From: Vibrio tasmaniensis 1F-187
GTDB taxonomy: Bacteria > Pseudomonadota > Gammaproteobacteria > Enterobacterales > Vibrionaceae
Reading direction: 5' to 3'
Length of the DNA stretch: 12,121 nucleotides
Assembly: GCF_000272405.2 (NCBI RefSeq)
Contig: NZ_AJZM02000289.1
Location: forward strand, 1 to 12,121
Translations under genes and position numbers: made by a program
Part shown: positions 1-6,090 of the stretch, in pieces
Layout of the letters: every line of letters starts with the position of its first letter
How positions within the stretch are numbered: the stretch's first letter is position 1
Notes under the pieces: model-generated
What the model was told of the DNA's origin: nothing
What the model saw: the letters and a program-made list of their open reading frames with translations, nothing else
Databases searched by the model: none

Positions 1-66
1 GGACGAATTATGACTACTTCAAAGCGGAAGATTACTCGTTGGTTAAACATCGGTGTTTGGCGTTAA
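1..66 (+). CDS. Possible 3' end of a gene entering from the left (partial)
   Basis: Reading from base 1 gives 21 codons (…MTTSKRKITRWLNIGVWR) ending in TAA at 64-66, just before the A-tract of a hairpin terminator. That is where the end of a plus-strand gene converging on the flavoenzyme would be expected. The product is not recognisable. A second plus frame, starting at base 3, is open to TGA at 111-113 and has codon use that looks at least as natural, but it would run through the terminator hairpin. The choice of frame, and even the existence of a gene, is uncertain. Confidence 0.22.
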   Translation, partial: GRIMTTSKRKITRWLNIGVWR

Positions 67-69
67 GGC

Positions 70-100
70 AAAAAAAAGCAGAGCTTAATCGCTCTGCTTT
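70..100 (-). terminator. Rho-independent terminator closing the regulator-ridA-tcyP-flavoenzyme series
   Basis: Arms at 75-84 and 91-100 form a perfect 10-bp stem (AAAGCAGAGC/GCTCTGCTTT) around a 6-base loop. On the minus strand the stem is followed directly by a run of eight T (complement of A at 70-77). It lies about 45 bases after the flavoenzyme stop. On the plus strand only three T follow the stem, so any termination of a convergent plus gene would be weaker. Confidence 0.9.
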
Positions 101-144
101 GATCTCTAAATGAATATGCTTTGGGACTAGTACAATCAGTTCGC

Positions 145-1467
145 TTATTTAGCGACGTTACCTGCCACGTTTAGCGCATCCCATGTACGTGAAAAAGGCG
201 GGGCATAACAGAAATCCATGTAGCCTAGTTGTTGAGTAGTCATCTTGGCTGTGATCGCTACGGCCAGTGCATTGATGCGGCCAACGGCTCCTTTCTTACC
301 TACGATTTCACCACCTAAAAGGACCTTAGTTTCTGGGTGATAAACCAACTTCACCTTGATGTCTTCCTGGCCAGGGTAGTAATCGGTTTGGTTCTTATCT
401 GAAATGGTCGATACTTTCACATCCAAGTTATGTTCTTTCGCTAGAAGTTCATTTACGCCAGTACACGCCAGCTCGTAATCGAGTACTTTCAAACAAGACG
501 ACCCCAAGAAGCCCGACATGTAGGTATCTTTACCTGCTAGCTTGTCTGCCATCATACGCGCTTGCTTATTGGCTGTGGTTGCTAGAGCAACATAAACAGG
601 TTTGCCTAGTGCCATATGATGGACAACGGCACAGTCACCGACTGCGTGGATGTAAGCATCTACAGTAGCACCATATTCATTTACCAACAGAGCGCCGTTT
701 GCAGCTTTTGGCAGTTCGAATGCTTCCGTGTTTGGTTTGAAACCGAGTGACAGGATCACGACATCGGCTTCTACGTTGCCATTATCGGTTTCTACTATGT
801 AACCACCTTGTTCCGCATCGCGAATTGCAGACACGCTGCACCCTGTTTTAAGGTCTGCACCTGATTCACGAATCGCACCTTCGACTACTTCAATGATTTC
901 TGGGCTGAACTGACGGCTCATGATGTGTTGTTCACGTTCGATGATCGTCACGTGTTTGTCTAAGCCGTGCGCTGCATCGAATACTTCCAGGCCGATAAAA
1001 CCAGCCCCAATAACACACACACGTTGCTTGTTAACATCCTTTAGCGCTTCTTTAACCGCCAAGCCGTCTTCCATGCTTGTTAGTGTGTATACGTGTTCTG
1101 GATTGAATTCACCTAATGGTGGAACGATTGGTCGCGCACCTGTTGCAATGACCAACATATCGTAATCGATGACGCTTTCTTCATTTTGGTGACGTACCGT
1201 AATTTGCTTTTCAGTGCGGTCGAATGACACCATTTCTGTTTCTACACGTACATCTAAGCCTGATTTTATGGCTTGATCTGGTGTACGGGAGATCATTCGC
1301 TCGGTGTCATCAAACATGCCGCCTGCAAAGTAAGGTAAGCCACAGGCTCCGAAAGAGATGTAGCTACGCTTATCTAAAACGATGACTTCGTCTGATGGTT
1401 GATTACGTTTGTATTTTGCTGCGAAACTCATACCCGCGGCGCTACCGCCTATAACAACAACTTTCAT
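145..1467 (-). CDS. CoA-disulfide reductase-like FAD/NAD(P)H-dependent oxidoreductase
   Basis: 440-residue single-cysteine flavoprotein disulfide reductase. Family members reduce CoA disulfide, per- or polysulfides, or oxygen with NAD(P)H. Visible features are the N-terminal FAD-binding VVVIGGSAAG (residues 3-11), the redox Cys42 in SFGACGLPY, the second nucleotide fold VIGAGFIGLE (152-161), the FAD-contacting AVGDCA (275-280), and a C-terminal dimerisation domain from about 325. Tyr364 (YYPG) and Tyr421 (YAPPFSR) match the two tyrosines characteristic of CoA-disulfide reductases. Glu177 at the end of the second nucleotide-fold strand suggests NADH rather than NADPH (inference). No C-terminal rhodanese domain is present, unlike the longer persulfide-reductase (Npsr) relatives. 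The ATG has an AGG nearby. It is last in the minus-strand series, 77 bases after tcyP and separated from it by a hairpin, so it may be expressed at a different level. NADH oxidase (Nox) is the main alternative name. Confidence 0.88.
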   Translation of the reverse strand: MKVVVIGGSAAGMSFAAKYKRNQPSDEVIVLDKRSYISFGACGLPYFAGGMFDDTERMISRTPDQAIKSGLDVRVETEMVSFDRTEKQITVRHQNEESVIDYDMLVIATGARPIVPPLGEFNPEHVYTLTSMEDGLAVKEALKDVNKQRVCVIGAGFIGLEVFDAAHGLDKHVTIIEREQHIMSRQFSPEIIEVVEGAIRESGADLKTGCSVSAIRDAEQGGYIVETDNGNVEADVVILSLGFKPNTEAFELPKAANGALLVNEYGATVDAYIHAVGDCAVVHHMALGKPVYVALATTANKQARMMADKLAGKDTYMSGFLGSSCLKVLDYELACTGVNELLAKEHNLDVKVSTISDKNQTDYYPGQEDIKVKLVYHPETKVLLGGEIVGKKGAVGRINALAVAITAKMTTQQLGYMDFCYAPPFSRTWDALNVAGNVAK

Positions 1468-1496
1468 ATTTACTACCTAAATAACCTGAACTCAGG

Positions 1497-1529
1497 AAAA
1501 ACAGAAGAGCACTCACGTGGAGTGCTCTT
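1497..1529 (-). terminator. Hairpin between tcyP and the flavoenzyme gene: terminator or attenuator
   Basis: Arms 1505-1514 and 1520-1529 form a perfect 10-bp stem (AAGAGCACTC/GAGTGCTCTT) with a 5-base loop. On the minus strand a T5 run (complement of 1497-1501) begins three bases after the stem (CTGTTTTT). It lies 16 bases beyond the tcyP stop and about 30 before the flavoenzyme start. The offset T-run suggests partial termination, or an RNA-stabilising hairpin that sets different expression of the last gene. Confidence 0.65.
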
Positions 1530-1544
1530 AATTAAGTTTGAGAA

Positions 1545-2951
1545 TTATACTGCTGCTTCTTTTGATACTGTCGCTGTAACGTCAGCGTCGTATTGTTCAG
1601 TATCCAATGAGCCATTCTTCTTCGCTGTAAGAACGCCTGACAACATAGAGCCTGAGATGTTCAGCGCTGTACGAGCCATGTCAATTAGTGCTTCAATAGA
1701 CACTAAAATCGCGACTACTGTGATGTCTAGACCCATGATGGTGAGTACCGCTACTGCTGCGAACGTTGCACCGCCACCAACACCTGCGATACCGAATGAA
1801 GCAATCGCGATAACAGCTATCAGTTGTAGGATAAAGCTCAAGTCTACAGGCATGCCCATGACCTGTGCCGCCATGATTGCTAGCATTGCTGGGTAGATAC
1901 CGGCACAACCGTTTTGACCGATACTAGTACCGAATGTCGCTGACATGTTTGCTGTTTCTTCGTCTACACCTAGGCGCTGAGTTTGTGTTTCAACGTTTAG
2001 TGGGATAGCTGCCATGCTTGAACGAGACCCGAAACCGAACACGAGTACTGGCCAGATTTTCTTCATGAACTTGGCAGGAGAAAGGCCGAACATTGACACC
2101 ATCACGAAGTGGATGCCGAACATAACGCCAATTGCTACGTAGCTTGCTAGAAGGAAGCGGCCCATCTCTGCAAGTGCGAACAGGTCGTTTGTCATCATGA
2201 ACGTGGTCATCAGAGCGAATACACCGTAAGGCGTTAGCTTCAGGATTTCACGAACCATTGAAAGCACTACTTCTTTTGCAGAGTTGATGAAATCAACGAA
2301 GTTTTGCACTTTCTCAGGCTTACGGTTTTTCACTTGAAGGATGCAGTAACCAAGGAACATACCGAACAGTACAGTTGATAGCGTAGAAGTACGTTGAGAG
2401 CCCGTTAGCATGTCGAAGATGTTGGTTGGAATGATAGACAGAGCCATACCAGACAGACCGCTGCTCGCCATCGCATCTTGTGTTGCGACCAGTGAATCAC
2501 CGCGAGCTTCAATCGCACTGTTTGTGCCGATTGTGCTTACTAGCGCGTTCGCATCGATACCAAATAGGTAAATACTTGCGATACCAACGGCCGCTGAGAT
2601 AGCACAAGTGAAAAGTAGAATACCGATGATTTTTGGTGCGATTCGAGATAGCGCACCGCCGCCTTCAACGTTCATGATCGAAGAGATCATCGCCACAAAC
2701 ACAAGTGGGATAACGATCATTTGTAGAAGTTTGATGTAGCCTTTACCGAACACCGAAATCAGTTCAGCAAAGCCAGATGTCGCAACGTTGCCGACACCGA
2801 AAACAAGTTGAATTGCGCCACCGAACAGTAAGCCAGCAGCAAGCGCACTCAGTACGCGGAAGTTAAAACTTTTCTTTTGCTTTTTGAAGTTCGACAGCAG
2901 TGCGTAGAACCCAAAGAACAGTATGCTTAATCCAATAAATGAAACGCTCAT
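1545..2951 (-). CDS. tcyP: L-cystine symporter, TcyP type (dicarboxylate/amino acid:cation symporter family)
   Basis: 468-residue inner-membrane transporter, close in length to E. coli TcyP/YdjN (about 463 residues). The aligned motifs recalled from that protein are all present: GNGYVQLLQMIVMPLVF-like at residues 69-85, LKLTPYGVFALMT (237-249), SRSSMAAIPLNVETQT (309-324, first re-entrant hairpin), IGQNGCAGIYPAMLA (344-358, unwound substrate/sodium-binding helix), GVGGGATFAA (390-399, second hairpin) and IDMARTALNISGSM (423-436). These are the signature of the cystine-specific branch rather than glutamate (GltP) or C4-dicarboxylate (DctA) carriers. A strong AGGAG sits six bases before the ATG. 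It lies 37 bases downstream of ridA on the same strand, so co-transcription is likely. The last 30 residues are polar and cytoplasmic. Confidence 0.9.
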   Translation of the reverse strand: MSVSFIGLSILFFGFYALLSNFKKQKKSFNFRVLSALAAGLLFGGAIQLVFGVGNVATSGFAELISVFGKGYIKLLQMIVIPLVFVAMISSIMNVEGGGALSRIAPKIIGILLFTCAISAAVGIASIYLFGIDANALVSTIGTNSAIEARGDSLVATQDAMASSGLSGMALSIIPTNIFDMLTGSQRTSTLSTVLFGMFLGYCILQVKNRKPEKVQNFVDFINSAKEVVLSMVREILKLTPYGVFALMTTFMMTNDLFALAEMGRFLLASYVAIGVMFGIHFVMVSMFGLSPAKFMKKIWPVLVFGFGSRSSMAAIPLNVETQTQRLGVDEETANMSATFGTSIGQNGCAGIYPAMLAIMAAQVMGMPVDLSFILQLIAVIAIASFGIAGVGGGATFAAVAVLTIMGLDITVVAILVSIEALIDMARTALNISGSMLSGVLTAKKNGSLDTEQYDADVTATVSKEAAV

Positions 2952-2988
2952 GAGAATCTCCTATGATACCCATTAATACCTAAGTCGG

Positions 2989-3372
2989 TTATTTTTTGTA
3001 TGCGATGGCTTCAATTTCAACCAGTGCGTCTTTTGGTAGTCGTGCTGCTTCAACACAAGAGCGAGCAGGTGCGTTCTCTGTACCAAACACCTCTGTATAC
3101 ACTTCGTTAAAGGCAACGAAGTTCTCCATGTCTGATAGGAAGCAGGTTGTCTTAAGCACTGTGTCCAGTCCCGCATTACTCGCTTCTAATACAGCTTTTA
3201 AGTTTTCCAGAGACTGACGAGCCTGCTCTTTGATGCCGCCCTCAACAAACTGCATGGTTTCTGGAACGAGAGGTAATTGACCTGATGTATAAACCATGTC
3301 GCCGTAAGACGTACCTTGTGAGTAAGGGCCGATAGCTGCAGGTGCTTGTTCAGTGGCAATGATCTGTTTCAC
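2989..3372 (-). CDS. ridA: RidA family reactive intermediate (enamine/imine) deaminase
   Basis: 127-residue RidA/YjgF/UK114 protein. Family members form trimers that hydrolyse reactive enamines/imines such as 2-aminoacrylate, a by-product of PLP-dependent serine and cysteine enzymes, to keto acids plus ammonia. The sequence shows IGPYSQGTSYGDMVYTSGQLP (residues 14-34), the NLKAVLEASNAGLDTVLKTT block (57-76) and the catalytic Arg104 in APARSCVEAARLP, followed by Glu119 in VEIEAIAYKK. Having this arginine places it with archetypal RidA rather than inactive Rid subfamilies. The start is GTG at 3370-3372, chosen because AGGAG lies seven bases upstream and the protein begins MKQIIATEQAP as in relatives. 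It lies 23 bases after the regulator and 37 before tcyP. It may be a paralogue of a housekeeping ridA elsewhere, dedicated to this operon. Confidence 0.92.
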   Translation of the reverse strand: MKQIIATEQAPAAIGPYSQGTSYGDMVYTSGQLPLVPETMQFVEGGIKEQARQSLENLKAVLEASNAGLDTVLKTTCFLSDMENFVAFNEVYTEVFGTENAPARSCVEAARLPKDALVEIEAIAYKK

Positions 3373-3395
3373 GATGTAACTCCTAATTATTGGTT

Positions 3396-4061
3396 TTATT
3401 CTGATTTAAATTCACGGATAAACTTGTAAACCGCCTGTCGGCTGATCCCAAGTTGCTCTGATACTTGTGTAGTCGTCTCTTTTAGCTCAAATACGCCGTT
3501 ATCAAATAAGCAACGGATGATGGCTTTATTACGACCTTTGCAGGAAACCGACTCGTCTTGGTCAACCTCGTTAATGGCTGAACTCAATGCTTGCTGAATC
3601 ACATCATTTGCATTGTTACTGAAGGTCTCACTGACAATGGTTTGTGGCACATTGCACTGCGGCATCAGCGTCTTGACGATTTCTGGAAATGGGAAAGATA
3701 AGTTCATGTTGATACACAGCATACCAATCGGCTTTTGTTGTGGACCAGCCAGTACACAGGTGGTCGATTTAAGTAGGGAACCATCTGCTGAGTTGGTGAA
3801 ATAGCTTTTCGGAGAAACTTCGCCAGTTTTCTCGAATGTGCTCCACATGCGTAAACCTAAATCGGTGATTGGTGACCCAATTTCACGACCCGTATGATGA
3901 CCATTGACGATCTTCACGACTGAGTTTTCTAAGCTTTCAAATGAATGGATAACCACTTCGCAGTAAGGACCAATCAAATCGGCGATAGTGTCTGCTAAGC
4001 GGAAGTAATTACTTAAGCATTCTCTGTCTTCATCGGTGAATCGAACTTGTTTTACATTCAT
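3396..4061 (-). CDS. YheO/DauR-type PAS-helix-turn-helix transcriptional regulator
   Basis: 221 residues in two parts. The N-terminal YheO-like PAS domain (about 10-122) includes the family block NGHHTGREIGSPITDLGL (53-70) and a hydrophobic sensor core PIGMLCINMNL (111-121). The C-terminal helix-turn-helix (about 175-219) contains TTTQVSEQLGISRQAVYKFI. Relatives include E. coli YheO and the Pseudomonas D-arginine regulator DauR, which bind small ligands and control amino-acid genes. Here the target is probably its own operon with ridA and tcyP, because repeated palindromes lie directly upstream (separate entries). No Shine-Dalgarno sequence is seen before the ATG (…CCGAAATCATG), so translation may be weak. 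The next possible operator overlaps this leader, consistent with autoregulation. Ligand unknown; cyst(e)ine or a related amino acid is an inference from the neighbours. Confidence 0.85.
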   Translation of the reverse strand: MNVKQVRFTDEDRECLSNYFRLADTIADLIGPYCEVVIHSFESLENSVVKIVNGHHTGREIGSPITDLGLRMWSTFEKTGEVSPKSYFTNSADGSLLKSTTCVLAGPQQKPIGMLCINMNLSFPFPEIVKTLMPQCNVPQTIVSETFSNNANDVIQQALSSAINEVDQDESVSCKGRNKAIIRCLFDNGVFELKETTTQVSEQLGISRQAVYKFIREFKSE

Positions 4062-4067
4062 GATTTC

Positions 4068-4084
4068 GGTTTACATTTTTGAAC
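4068..4084. promoter_or_regulatory. Candidate operator copy 1, overlapping the regulator's leader
   Basis: GGTTTACATTTTTGAAC begins seven bases upstream of the regulator ATG. It shares the 11-base stretch CATTTTTGAAC exactly with the copy at 4287-4303 and the left half GGTTTACAT with 4265-4273. Bound protein here would sit just downstream of the proposed transcription start and would repress. Confidence 0.5.
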
Positions 4085-4095
4085 TCAATGACTGA

Positions 4096-4124
4096 AATCT
4101 ACTCCTTTGGTGGTACTCCCACAA
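4096..4124 (-). promoter_or_regulatory. Candidate sigma-70 promoter for the regulator-ridA-tcyP operon
   Basis: On the minus strand TTGTGG (complement of 4119-4124) and TAGATT (complement of 4096-4101) are separated by 17 bases. The -35 matches consensus at three of six positions and the -10 at four of six. Transcription would start near 4089, about 28 bases before the ATG. The promoter lies between two of the palindromes, at 4068-4084 and 4130-4147. Weak consensus, so position is tentative. Confidence 0.35.
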
Positions 4125-4129
4125 GATGC

Positions 4130-4147
4130 GGTAAACTTCTGTAAACC
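4130..4147. promoter_or_regulatory. Candidate operator copy 2, adjacent to the promoter -35
   Basis: GGTAAACTTCTGTAAACC is an 18-base imperfect palindrome. Its complement reads GGTTTACAGAAGTTTACC, so GGTTTACA is shared with the copies at 4068 and 4265. It ends six bases upstream of the proposed -35. A perfect short palindrome, TGAACGTTCA, follows at 4153-4162 and carries the GAAC half-motif of the other copies. Confidence 0.5.
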
Positions 4148-4239
4148 TGAAGTGAACGTTCAAAACATCAACAAATCGTAAGTTTTAGACCTATATCACG
4201 AGCGGAATTTGAACAAGATCACCAAAGGTAGCCAAATGA

Positions 4240-4257
4240 GGTTTAATTTCTTAAACC
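4240..4257. promoter_or_regulatory. Candidate operator copy 3, the most perfect palindrome
   Basis: GGTTTAATTTCTTAAACC has perfect 7-base arms (GGTTTAA/TTAAACC) around TTTC. It defines the likely consensus of the cluster: GGTTTA, six bases, TAAACC. It lies about 180 bases upstream of the regulator start codon. Confidence 0.55.
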
Positions 4258-4264
4258 GCATCAA

Positions 4265-4283
4265 GGTTTACATATTTAAAACC
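4265..4283. promoter_or_regulatory. Candidate operator copy 4
   Basis: GGTTTACATATTTAAAACC has GGTTT/AAACC arms, one base longer overall than copy 3. The left nine bases equal those of copy 1. It begins seven bases after copy 3 ends. Confidence 0.45.
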
Positions 4284-4286
4284 AAA

Positions 4287-4303
4287 GGTTGCATTTTTGA
4301 ACC
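4287..4303. promoter_or_regulatory. Candidate operator copy 5
   Basis: GGTTGCATTTTTGAACC has GGTT/AACC arms and a core nearly identical to copy 1. It begins three bases after copy 4. The start-to-start distances of copies 3, 4 and 5 are 25 and 22 bases, about two helical turns each, which would place bound dimers on nearly the same face of the DNA. Confidence 0.45.
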
Positions 4304-4360
4304 CTTTGATGATCTAGGACAAGTTATAAGGAAAGGCAAAAAATTGAATTAATTGGTATT

Positions 4361-4387
4361 GTAAATGCATGGCAATCAAGCATTTAC
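4361..4387. repeat. Perfect 8-bp inverted repeat in the regulator-MATE intergenic region
   Basis: GTAAATGC (4361-4368) and GCATTTAC (4380-4387) flank an 11-base spacer. There is no T-run, so it is not a terminator. It could be an operator or a hairpin. Around it, 4304-4500 has no recognised gene. A plus-strand frame is open from 4313 to a TAA at 4451-4453, but it has no ATG. Confidence 0.5.
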
Positions 4388-4503
4388 CTTGCGAATGTGG
4401 TGGTGAGTAAAGATAGGTGGTTAATTGAAAATGAGGTTGTATTAGAGAGTTAAATTCACAAAAAACAGCTTTTTAATAGGATGCAAGCTAGGATTTAGAT
4501 CCT

Positions 4504-4529
4504 AAAAAAGCAGCTGAAGTTGCTGCTTT
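4504..4529 (-). terminator. Rho-independent terminator of the MATE transporter gene
   Basis: Stem AAAGCAGC/GCTGCTTT (4507-4514 with 4522-4529) and a 7-base loop. On the minus strand the stem runs into a T6 tract (complement of 4504-4509). It lies about 20 bases past the MATE stop. A further inverted repeat, TAGGAT/ATCCTA (4489-4504), follows immediately. Confidence 0.88.
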
Positions 4530-4550
4530 ATTTTGGAGTGTTCTGTTTGA

Positions 4551-5888
4551 TTATTCGCTTGGCAGTTTAAGCTCGACTTGTTTTAGCGCGCGCTGATACA
4601 TAAACCATGCACAGGTGCCGGCAAGCACATTACCTGTCATTGCGCCCCAGAATAGGCCTTCAATACCCGCAAGCTGAGAGCCAACCCACAAGCTAGGTAA
4701 GAAGAAGGCGAACAGGCGCAGCGCTGAAATCGTCAAGGCGGTATAGGACTTGCCTAATGCGTTAGAGACGGAAACCATCAGCATACAGATTCCTAATGGC
4801 CCTAAGCTAATAGGTACGATCAGTAGGTGATAGTTTAAAATCGTCGAGACTTCGCTTTCACTGGTCATTAGGTTTGCTAGTCCGCCAGAGAATAACCAAG
4901 TCACTAGTGCGATCACCAACTGGAAACCCAATACAAACATCACCGCAATCTTAACGAGCTTACGTATGTTTTCGAGATTGTTCTCTCCCAACATGCGGCC
5001 AATCATCGGAGGCATCGACATCGTTAGTGCTAGCACAGCGACAATCGAGAAGAATTCAAAACGTGAACCCAATGCCCAAGCTGCAACGGCAGCTGTGCCA
5101 TAGCCAGCAAGCAGCTTAGTGGCGAACATGGATGAAACAGGAGGCAGCAGCTGACTGATCATCGCAGGCCCCATGATGTTACCAATGGAGCGAACACTCT
5201 TGCTGATGTCGAGGTCGTGCCAGTCGAAGGTCATCCAATGCTTCTTGGTGACCTTTGGTGCAACGATAAATATACCCGCACCGAACGCCAAGATGGTCGC
5301 AATGGCGGCTCCATTGATGCCCATGTCGAGCGTAAAGATGAAAATCGGGTCCAATATTAAGTTGATGATACTGGTCGCGATCATCATTGAACCGGGCAGC
5401 ATGGTATTACCATTGGCACGACACACACTGTAGAAAAAGTAGAGCAGTGCACCTGTCCAAGAGCTGGCTAGCCAATAGATCCAATAAGAATCAATGATCG
5501 GTAATACCGTCGGTGGCGCATCCAACAATTGTAAAATTGGCCCTCGCAGCAGATAGATGATGACGGAGAAAAACGCGACACTCACGCTGCCCATCGCAAT
5601 CACTAATCCACCAAGCTGCTTAGCGTAGCGCGTTTCATTCGCGCCAATGGCTCTCGCGATTACCGCGGTTGTCGCGATACCTAACCCGACCTGAATACCG
5701 ATGATGATCATCTGTATTGGAAGCGTGAAACCTTGAACAGCGAGCGGCAGTACGCCCAGTTGGCCAATAAAAGCACTGTCGACAAGCTGGAAGCTCATTA
5801 GGGAAAGTACCCCAAATAGCATTGGCCATGTCATTGTATAGAGTTGTCGGCCAAGAGAAGGCGAGGGAGTTGCGGTAGTAGAATTCAT
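4551..5888 (-). CDS. MATE family multidrug/cation antiporter
   Basis: 445-residue integral membrane protein with the MATE layout: about 12 hydrophobic helices in two homologous halves of six. Both halves carry the family's short loop after the third helix: ARAIGANE (about residues 78-85) in the first and IGRMLGENN (about 295-303) in the second. Asp37 in LVDSAFIGQLG of the first helix matches the ion-coupling aspartate of the DinF/NorM-type N-lobe. MATE exporters use sodium or proton gradients to expel cationic drugs, dyes or metabolites; the substrate cannot be read from sequence. The ATG is preceded by a modest AAGAG. It is a single-gene unit with its own terminator, and the ppsA terminator lies upstream. 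No neighbouring regulator is evident on its side. Confidence 0.88.
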   Translation of the reverse strand: MNSTTATPSPSLGRQLYTMTWPMLFGVLSLMSFQLVDSAFIGQLGVLPLAVQGFTLPIQMIIIGIQVGLGIATTAVIARAIGANETRYAKQLGGLVIAMGSVSVAFFSVIIYLLRGPILQLLDAPPTVLPIIDSYWIYWLASSWTGALLYFFYSVCRANGNTMLPGSMMIATSIINLILDPIFIFTLDMGINGAAIATILAFGAGIFIVAPKVTKKHWMTFDWHDLDISKSVRSIGNIMGPAMISQLLPPVSSMFATKLLAGYGTAAVAAWALGSRFEFFSIVAVLALTMSMPPMIGRMLGENNLENIRKLVKIAVMFVLGFQLVIALVTWLFSGGLANLMTSESEVSTILNYHLLIVPISLGPLGICMLMVSVSNALGKSYTALTISALRLFAFFLPSLWVGSQLAGIEGLFWGAMTGNVLAGTCAWFMYQRALKQVELKLPSE

Positions 5889-5912
5889 AACACTCTTATC
5901 GGTCTTGAAGTT

Positions 5913-5935
5913 AGGCTTGTTGTGATGACAAACCT
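5913..5935. repeat. Imperfect inverted repeat in the MATE gene leader
   Basis: AGGCTTGT (5913-5920) and ACAAACCT (5928-5935) pair at seven of eight positions around a 7-base spacer, 25 bases upstream of the MATE start codon. It could be an operator or an mRNA leader hairpin. No clear promoter could be placed in 5889-6029. Confidence 0.3.
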
Positions 5936-6029
5936 CTCAATGAAGAATTGTGTAAAGGATAACGTAAGGTCAGCGCGATACCAATGCTTGTTATGATAGG
6001 CAGGTTATCTTTGTTGGCTCTCGGTGAAC

Positions 6030-6057
6030 AAAAAAGCCAGTCGCGATGACTGGCTTT
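6030..6057 (-). terminator. Rho-independent terminator of ppsA
   Basis: Stem AAAGCCAGTC/GACTGGCTTT (6033-6042 with 6048-6057), 10 bp, with a 5-base loop. It is followed on the minus strand by T6 (complement of 6030-6035). It lies about 35 bases after the ppsA stop. Between stop and stem, the 12-mer TTGTTGACTCTA occurs twice (6056-6067 and 6075-6086); the first copy overlaps the stem base. Confidence 0.92.
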
Positions 6058-6090
6058 GTTGACTCTATATCTAGTTGTTGACTCTAAGCG

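Noticed and set aside
3..113. Alternative plus-strand frame at the left edge, open to TGA at 111-113
   Set aside because: It would need to pass through the 70-100 terminator hairpin. Codon use is natural, so it is not excluded, only less likely than the frame ending at 66.
920..1165. Plus-strand open frame opposite the flavoenzyme
   Set aside because: It is an antisense shadow of a clearly conserved gene and its translation is not recognisable.
1399..1896. 165-codon plus-strand open frame over the tcyP 3' end
   Set aside because: It is opposite tcyP, and the Ala/Ser/Thr-rich translation is typical of an antisense shadow. It also reads through the intergenic hairpin.
4361..4402. Short plus-strand peptide MHGNQAFTLRMWW as a leader peptide
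   Set aside because: No ribosome-binding site, no downstream plus-strand gene to control, and only 13 codons.
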